A stretch of DNA of 9,243 nt from positions 1-9,243 of the forward strand of contig JAYVOI010000239.1 of the NCBI GenBank assembly GCA_043758005.1. Reading direction: 5' to 3'. How positions within the stretch are numbered: position 1 is the first letter of the stretch; each line of letters begins with the position of its first letter. This stretch comes from JAENVT01 sp043758005. GTDB lineage: Bacteria > Actinomycetota > Acidimicrobiia > Acidimicrobiales > Ilumatobacteraceae. The position numbers and the translations under genes are program-made. Below the pieces are notes generated by a model, which saw only the letters and a list, made by a program, of their open reading frames with translations, did not search any database and was not told the DNA's origin. Shown in pieces: positions 4,484 to 9,243 of this stretch.

Positions 4484-6094
4484 ATGCCACTCAGCACGAT
4501 GCAGGACTATCCGTTGACGCTGCGACCGATCCTCGAACACGGCCGAACCGTGCATGCGACCAGCAAGGTGATCACGTTCACCGGTGACGGGTACGTCGAG
4601 TCCACCTTCGCCGAAGTCGCCGATCGCGCCGACCAACTCGCCGCGGCCCTCACCAGGTTGGGCGTACAGGAAGGCGACCGAGTCGGCACCTTCATGTGGA
4701 ACAACCAGACGCATCTGGAGGCCTACCTGGCGGTGCCCTGCATGGGCGCGGTCCTGCACACGCTGAACATCCGGTTGTTCCCGGAACAATTGGCCTACGT
4801 CATCAACCACGCCGAGGACCAGGTCATCATCATCGACGCCTCGATCATCCCGCTGCTCGCCAAGGTTCGCGACCAGTTGACCACGGTCAGGCACATCATC
4901 GTCAACGGGTCGGGCGATACCTCGGCCCTGGGCGACACGTTGGACTACGACACCCTGCTGGCGGCCGAGGAGCCCGGGTTCGACTACCCCGATCTCGACG
5001 AGCGAGCCGGCATGGCGATGTGTTACACGAGCGGCACCACGGGCAACCCCAAAGGGGTGATGTACAGCCATCGCAGCACCTTCCTGCACTCCCTGATGGT
5101 TACGTCGACGGCCAACATCGCCCTGTCCGAGACCGACCGCATGCTGGTGATCGTGCCGATGTTCCACGCCAATGCGTGGGGCACCCCGTACGCGGCCTGG
5201 ATGGTCGGCGCCGACCTGGTCTTCCCGCAGCAGTTCTTGCAAGCGGTGCCGCTGAGTCGCATCATCGAAGAGACCCGACCGACGCTGACGGGTGCCGTGC
5301 CCACCGTGCTGACCGATCTGTTGAACAACGGCAAGGCGGCAGATCTCTCGTCGCTGCGACTGGTGATGTGTGGCGGATCGGCGGTGCCGCGTGCGCTGAT
5401 CCAGGGCTACTTCGACGTCTTCAACGTGCCGATCGTGCAGGGCTGGGGCATGACCGAGACCAGCCCGGTCGCCGCGATCGGGCATCCGCCCAAGGACATG
5501 GGCGGCGACGACGAAGTCACGTGGAGGGCTCGAACGGGCCGAGTGCTGCCAGGCGTCGAACTGCGGATCACCGACGACACCGGGGCGACCGTGGCGTGGG
5601 ACGGCGAGTCGCTGGGTGAGATCGAAGTGCGCGGCCCATGGATCACCGCGTCGTACTACCGGGTCGACGATCCCGAGAAGTTCCACGACGGCTGGTTGCG
5701 CACCGGCGACGTGGCCTCGGTCATGCCCAACGGGTACGTGATGATCAGCGACCGGTCCAAAGATGTGATCAAGTCAGGCGGCGAGTGGGTCTCGTCGGTC
5801 GACCTGGAGAACGCCCTGATGGGCCATCCCGAGATCGCCGAGGCAGCGGTCATCGGCGTGCCCGACGATCGTTGGGACGAACGGCCGCTGGCATGCGTGG
5901 TGCGCAAAGCCGACTCGGAGGTCACGGCCGAGGAACTGCGCGGGTGGCTGGCCGAGCGCACCGCCAAGTTCTGCCTGCCAGAGCGTTGGGCCTTCATCGC
6001 CGAGGTGCCCAAGACCAGCGTCGGCAAGTTCGACAAGAAGGTCTTGCGCGCTCGCCACGCCGCCGACCAACTCGACGTCGAGAAGTTGGCCTAG
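4484..6094 (+). CDS. Acyl-CoA ligase, FadD/AlkK-like (medium- or long-chain fatty acid)
   Basis: This encodes a 536-residue ATP-dependent acyl-CoA synthetase of the ANL superfamily, which activates a carboxylic acid to acyl-AMP and then to acyl-CoA. All core motifs are present: the phosphate-binding loop TSGTTGNPKG (182-191), GWGMTETSP (320-328), WLRTGD (404-409), the hinge region DRSKDVIKSGGEW (423-435) and the C-terminal catalytic Lys515 in VPKTSVGKFDKK. Length is normal. The N-terminal TMQDYPLTLRPILEHG resembles the group annotated as long-chain fatty-acid or AlkK-type medium-chain ligases; the chain length cannot be settled from sequence alone. There is no signal peptide, so it is cytosolic or peripheral. 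ATG 4484 follows an excellent AGGGGGA; an in-frame GTG at 4454 lies inside the inverted repeat and lacks a ribosome site. It is monocistronic, divergent from the membrane operon and convergent with pepN, with 10 bp between stops. Confidence 0.95.
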   Translation: MPLSTMQDYPLTLRPILEHGRTVHATSKVITFTGDGYVESTFAEVADRADQLAAALTRLGVQEGDRVGTFMWNNQTHLEAYLAVPCMGAVLHTLNIRLFPEQLAYVINHAEDQVIIIDASIIPLLAKVRDQLTTVRHIIVNGSGDTSALGDTLDYDTLLAAEEPGFDYPDLDERAGMAMCYTSGTTGNPKGVMYSHRSTFLHSLMVTSTANIALSETDRMLVIVPMFHANAWGTPYAAWMVGADLVFPQQFLQAVPLSRIIEETRPTLTGAVPTVLTDLLNNGKAADLSSLRLVMCGGSAVPRALIQGYFDVFNVPIVQGWGMTETSPVAAIGHPPKDMGGDDEVTWRARTGRVLPGVELRITDDTGATVAWDGESLGEIEVRGPWITASYYRVDDPEKFHDGWLRTGDVASVMPNGYVMISDRSKDVIKSGGEWVSSVDLENALMGHPEIAEAAVIGVPDDRWDERPLACVVRKADSEVTAEELRGWLAERTAKFCLPERWAFIAEVPKTSVGKFDKKVLRARHAADQLDVEKLA

Positions 6095-6104
6095 CGCAAC
6101 CGCC

Positions 6105-8612
6105 TCAGCCCTGCGCCGCCAGTGCCGCCGCGAGTGGCTCGGCTTCACGGTTGCGCAGATCGGCGTTGACCCGCTGGCGTTCGAGCAGTTGATCGAGCGT
6201 CTTGGTGGCCTGCGGAATCGGGTGCTCGGAGAAGAAGCCCTGCACGTCGGCCACGAGGTGCGGCGTCGTGAGGGTCGTGATCGAACCGACCATTCGCACG
6301 ATCGTGTTGTTGGGGAAGCGCTCCAACAGCTCGGGCCACTGCTTGCGAACGCTCTCCCACGCAGCCGGTCCGTGGGCGCGGTTGGCGATGCAACGGTTCA
6401 ACAGAAACGGAGCATCCTGCGTCTTGACCTCGTTCGACAGGGCGAGATCGATGGTGCGGTGAATCTGCTCCTGCGTTGGGAACTCGGCGAGCGCGTACAT
6501 GTACCGCAGCTTCAACTGCGGGGTCGGGGCGGTGCGGAACCGGTTGAGGTAGTCGTCGAAGTCGGCGTCGGTTCCCACGGAGGCGACGGCCGCCGATGCG
6601 GCCGCGGCCAACTCCGGGTCCGTGTCGGGATCATCGATCATCGTCCGGCAGCGGGCCTGTGCCTCGGCATCGTTGCCCTGGATGGCGAGGACGGCGACCA
6701 TCAGGCCACGAAGCTTGGATGTGAGGTCCGACTCGCCTTCGGTGGGCGTCCATCGCAGGTCGTCGACGACAGGGCTGACGAGATCGGCGATGCGCTGCTG
6801 CAGCGCGGCGTACGCGGGCCCGTCGACCAGCCGGCCGAGGCCGCGCAGCCCGATGGCGATGGCTTGCCACACGGCGAGGTCGCGCTCGTCCTGGAACGCC
6901 TCGACGAACCCGAGGTAGTCGGCGGCCGCCAATCGTCCACTGATGACGGCGTTCCAGGCGTCGTCGACGAGGTTGTAGCGATCGATCACGGTCAGGCCGG
7001 TCAACGCCTTGCCGTTGAGACGGGCTCGCAGCGTGTCGTCATAGGCGACGCGCACGAACCCATGACCGCCGGCGTTGACCACCACGGTGGAATCGGCAGA
7101 CGGGAGCGCGACCCGGGCCTGCGCCTGGTCGAGCAACAGCTTGGAATCGACGCCATTCACGGAGAGATGGATCGGAACGACGAACACGGTCGGGTCGTCG
7201 GTGTCGGAGAACGCGAACCGCTGTTGGTTGAGCACGAGCTCGCTGCCGTCGAGCCGCGCCGAGATCAACGGGTAACCCGGCTGCCAGATCCACGAGTCCA
7301 TCAACGTGCGCACCGGTACAGACGGGTTGACCCGCTCGATCGCATCCCACAGGTCACCGGTCTCGGTGTTTGCGTAGGCATGCGTCTTGAGGTACTCGCT
7401 GATGCCGAGGCGGAACGCCTCCGTGCCGAGGTACTGCTCGAGCATGCGCAGCAGCGAGCCGCCTTTTTGATAGGTCAACACGTCGAACATGCCGTCGCAG
7501 TCGGCCGGTGCCTCGACCGGGAACTCGACCGAGCGGGTGCTCGCCAGCGAGTCGGTCTCGAAGGCCATGCTGCGCTCCAGGCTGAACGTGGTCCAGCGCT
7601 GCCAGTCGGGCCGGAAGGCATCGCAGCAGGCGATCTCCATGAACGTTGCGAACGCCTCGTTCAGCCAGATCCCGTTCCACCACTTCATCGTCACCAGATC
7701 ACCGAACCACATGTGAGCGACCTCGTGGGCCACCACATCTGCCAGGTTCTGCAACTCGAGCTGAGTAGCAGTCTTGGGATCCGCCAGCAACAGGTTCTCG
7801 CGGTAGGTGATGCAGCCGAGGTTCTCCATGGCGCCGGCGGCGAAGTCGGGCAACGCCAACATGTCGACCTTGTCGCTGGGGTAGGGGATGCCGTAGTACT
7901 GCTGGTACCAGCGCAGCGAGAAGGCACCGATCTCCAACGCGAACTCGGTGAGGTGACCCTTGCCAGGCACATGCACGACGCGCAGCGGCACGCCGTCGAC
8001 GTCGATGGGATCGGTGGCCTCCAACGGCCCGACGACGAAGGCGACCAGGTAGGTGCTCATCACCATGGTCGACTTGAAGCGGACGACGTGCTTGCCGTCG
8101 TTGCGAGTGATCCGACCGGCCTCTGGCCCGTTCGAGACGGCCAGCAGGTCGGGCTCGACGATGAGGGTGATCTCGAAGACCGCCTTGAACTCGGGCTCGT
8201 CGAAGCACGGGAACGCGCGGCGGCAGTCGGTTGCCTGCATCTGAGTGGTGGCGATGACGCGCTCGACGCCCTGGTCGTCGAGGAACGTGCTGCGATACCA
8301 GCCGCGCAGCTTGTCGTTGAGGGTCCCCGTGAACTCGATGTCGATGGTCGATGCTCCGGGGTCGATCGACGCCGCGATCACGAGTCGCTCGGTGTTGGGC
8401 TCGAGGTGGAACGGTGCGTCGGCGCCGCCGACCTTCACCGAGATGATGTGCAGTTCGTCGGCATTCAAGGCCACGGACTCGACCGCTTCGTTCGCGGTCA
8501 CATCGATCGACACGGTGCCGGAAAAGGACGCGTTGACGAGATCCGGCTCGAGGCTCAAGCGGTAGCGGCCCGGAACAACGGTGTGTGGAAGGCGGTACGG
8601 ATTGTCGCTCAC
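6105..8612 (-). CDS. pepN: Aminopeptidase N (M1 zinc metallopeptidase)
   Basis: This encodes an 835-residue M1 aminopeptidase that removes N-terminal residues from peptides. The N-terminal beta domain (from about 10) leads to the exopeptidase motif GAMEN (260-264). The zinc site follows: HEVAH (His296, Glu297, His300) and Glu319 in WLNEAF, exactly the HEXXH-X18-E arrangement. Tyr381 in LTYQKGG is the transition-state tyrosine. From about residue 500 the protein continues into an alpha-helical ERAP1-like C-terminal domain (RYNLVDDAWN and later helices), giving the normal full length of actinobacterial PepN. There is no signal peptide, so it acts in the cytosol in peptide turnover. GTG 8612 begins MSDNPYRLPHTVVPGRYRLS, which fits family N-termini; extension to ATG 8669 would run into the divergent kinase gene. 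A TACGCT box 6 bp upstream of the GTG suggests a leaderless mRNA. Confidence 0.95.
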   Translation of the reverse strand: MSDNPYRLPHTVVPGRYRLSLEPDLVNASFSGTVSIDVTANEAVESVALNADELHIISVKVGGADAPFHLEPNTERLVIAASIDPGASTIDIEFTGTLNDKLRGWYRSTFLDDQGVERVIATTQMQATDCRRAFPCFDEPEFKAVFEITLIVEPDLLAVSNGPEAGRITRNDGKHVVRFKSTMVMSTYLVAFVVGPLEATDPIDVDGVPLRVVHVPGKGHLTEFALEIGAFSLRWYQQYYGIPYPSDKVDMLALPDFAAGAMENLGCITYRENLLLADPKTATQLELQNLADVVAHEVAHMWFGDLVTMKWWNGIWLNEAFATFMEIACCDAFRPDWQRWTTFSLERSMAFETDSLASTRSVEFPVEAPADCDGMFDVLTYQKGGSLLRMLEQYLGTEAFRLGISEYLKTHAYANTETGDLWDAIERVNPSVPVRTLMDSWIWQPGYPLISARLDGSELVLNQQRFAFSDTDDPTVFVVPIHLSVNGVDSKLLLDQAQARVALPSADSTVVVNAGGHGFVRVAYDDTLRARLNGKALTGLTVIDRYNLVDDAWNAVISGRLAAADYLGFVEAFQDERDLAVWQAIAIGLRGLGRLVDGPAYAALQQRIADLVSPVVDDLRWTPTEGESDLTSKLRGLMVAVLAIQGNDAEAQARCRTMIDDPDTDPELAAAASAAVASVGTDADFDDYLNRFRTAPTPQLKLRYMYALAEFPTQEQIHRTIDLALSNEVKTQDAPFLLNRCIANRAHGPAAWESVRKQWPELLERFPNNTIVRMVGSITTLTTPHLVADVQGFFSEHPIPQATKTLDQLLERQRVNADLRNREAEPLAAALAAQG

Positions 8613-8658
8613 CCACGGAGCGTACCCGCGGCGACTATGGCCAGTAGCCTGCACCGAC
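8613..8658. promoter_or_regulatory. 46-bp divergent promoter region, both genes apparently leaderless
   Basis: On the - strand TACGCT (8624-8619) ends 6 bp before the pepN GTG. On the + strand TAGCCT (8645-8650) ends 8 bp before the kinase GTG at 8659. Both fit the TANNNT -10 box, and the distances would place transcription starts at or next to the start codons. Neither start has a Shine-Dalgarno sequence, consistent with leaderless translation. Each promoter's -35 region falls in or next to the other's -10, so the two polymerases could compete. No -35 consensus is evident. Confidence 0.5.
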
Positions 8659-9243
8659 GTGCCGGGCATTCAATATGACGTCGTAGGAATCGGCAATGCA
8701 CTCGTCGACGTGATCGCCCACGCCGACGACGCGTTCATCGGTCGGAACGACCTCGTCAAGGGCTCGATGACGCTGGTCGACACCGAACGCGCGCTGTACC
8801 TGTACGAGGGGCTCGGCAGTGCGATCGAGATGAGTGGCGGCTCGGCCGCCAACACGATGTGCGGCGTTGCCTCGTTCGGGGGGTCCGCGGCGTACATCGG
8901 CAAGGTCAGCGACGACGAGCTCGGCAGGGTCTTCGGCCACGACTGTCGCGCCGTGGGTGTGCAGTTCCGGCCGGGTGCGCCCGCCGATGGGACACCCACC
9001 GGTCGGTGCATCATCGTGGTCACTCCCGACGCGCAACGGACGATGAACACCTATCTCGGGGTGTCGTCGTTGTTGTGCCCGTCCGACATCGACACCGACG
9101 CGGTTGCAGTCGGCCAGGTGCTGTACATGGAGGGGTATCTCTACGATCGCCCCGAGGCAAAGGATGCCTTCCGACTTGCAGCGCGCGTCGCCCACGAGAA
9201 CGACCGGCTGGTGTCGCTGACGCTCAGCGACTCGTTCTGCGTC
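8659..9243 (+). CDS. PfkB-family carbohydrate/nucleoside kinase, adenosine-kinase-like (partial, 3' end missing)
   Basis: GTG 8659 opens a frame that runs 195 codons to the window edge without a stop. The product begins MPGIQYDVVGIGNALVDVIA, the usual first strand of ribokinase-like proteins. It carries the PfkB N-terminal signature at residues 60-89 (GGSAANTMCGVASFGG, then YIGKVSDDELG), which binds the sugar. The lid-domain segment QRTMNTYLG (126-134) and the strand LYMEGYLYD (155-163) are typical of bacterial PfkB members annotated as adenosine kinase or sugar kinase. The family phosphorylates a hydroxymethyl group of a sugar or nucleoside using ATP. The catalytic GAGD and ATP-binding half lie beyond 9243, so neither activity nor substrate can be confirmed. 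There is no ribosome site, but a TAGCCT -10 box 8 bp upstream suggests a leaderless transcript, divergent from pepN. Confidence 0.9.
   Translation, partial: MPGIQYDVVGIGNALVDVIAHADDAFIGRNDLVKGSMTLVDTERALYLYEGLGSAIEMSGGSAANTMCGVASFGGSAAYIGKVSDDELGRVFGHDCRAVGVQFRPGAPADGTPTGRCIIVVTPDAQRTMNTYLGVSSLLCPSDIDTDAVAVGQVLYMEGYLYDRPEAKDAFRLAARVAHENDRLVSLTLSDSFCV

Noticed and set aside
4460..5686. A 408-codon - strand open frame inside the acyl-CoA ligase gene
   Set aside because: It is an antisense shadow, very rich in His, Arg, Asp and Gly with no recognisable family, lying under a gene with all ANL motifs.
6094..6156. Inverted repeat GCGCAACCG / CGGTTGCGC at the ligase-pepN junction as a terminator
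   Set aside because: The arms are 45 bp apart, one lies within the pepN coding region, and there is no T-rich tract on either strand, so support for a terminator is too weak.
6189..8678. An 829-codon + strand open frame covering almost all of pepN
   Set aside because: It is exactly codon-aligned antisense to pepN, where stops can face only TTA, CTA or TCA codons, which this high-GC genome avoids. The product is Val/Arg/Gly/Asp/Glu-rich with no domain, while pepN has complete catalytic motifs.

Overview
The window is high-GC, densely packed bacterial chromosomal DNA. Frequent GTG/TTG starts, TANNNT-type -10 boxes with poor -35 boxes, candidate leaderless genes and the gene families present point to an actinobacterium, possibly the Acidimicrobiia (inference from style and content; no rRNA or tRNA is visible). 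I see no insertion sequence, CRISPR array, prophage or RNA gene.

Layout. (1) 1-60: possible C-terminal end of a + strand gene leaving the window on the left. (2) 49-110: a compact promoter studded with GTGACATC-type half-sites. It leads into a + strand run made of a possible 50-residue protein (101-253), a ribbon-helix-helix (HicB-antitoxin-like) regulator (273-725), a DUF4097 beta-repeat protein (736-1500) and a secreted YkuD-type L,D-transpeptidase (1522-2373). (3) 2089-4334, - strand: a two-gene operon with a 4-bp ATGA overlap, encoding a histidine-rich polytopic membrane protein of unknown function and then a membrane-anchored extracytoplasmic cyclophilin. The cyclophilin's C-terminal tail runs 285 bp antisense into the L,D-transpeptidase gene. 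(4) 4484-6094: an acyl-CoA ligase, divergent from the membrane gene. (5) 6105-8612, - strand: an M1 aminopeptidase N, convergent with the ligase and 10 bp from it. (6) 8659-9243, + strand: the N-terminal 195 residues of a PfkB-family sugar/nucleoside kinase, divergent from the aminopeptidase across a 46-bp gap in which both genes look leaderless.

How they fit. The ligase, aminopeptidase and kinase look like independent housekeeping genes. The most interesting part is the left third. An RHH regulator, a cytosolic DUF4097 solenoid and perhaps a tiny upstream protein sit behind what looks like an autoregulated promoter; from memory, this RHH/DUF4097 pairing recurs in actinobacteria without a defined function. 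The second point of interest is the coupled pair of a His-rich membrane protein and a cyclophilin, which could be an enzyme and a dedicated folding factor at the membrane.
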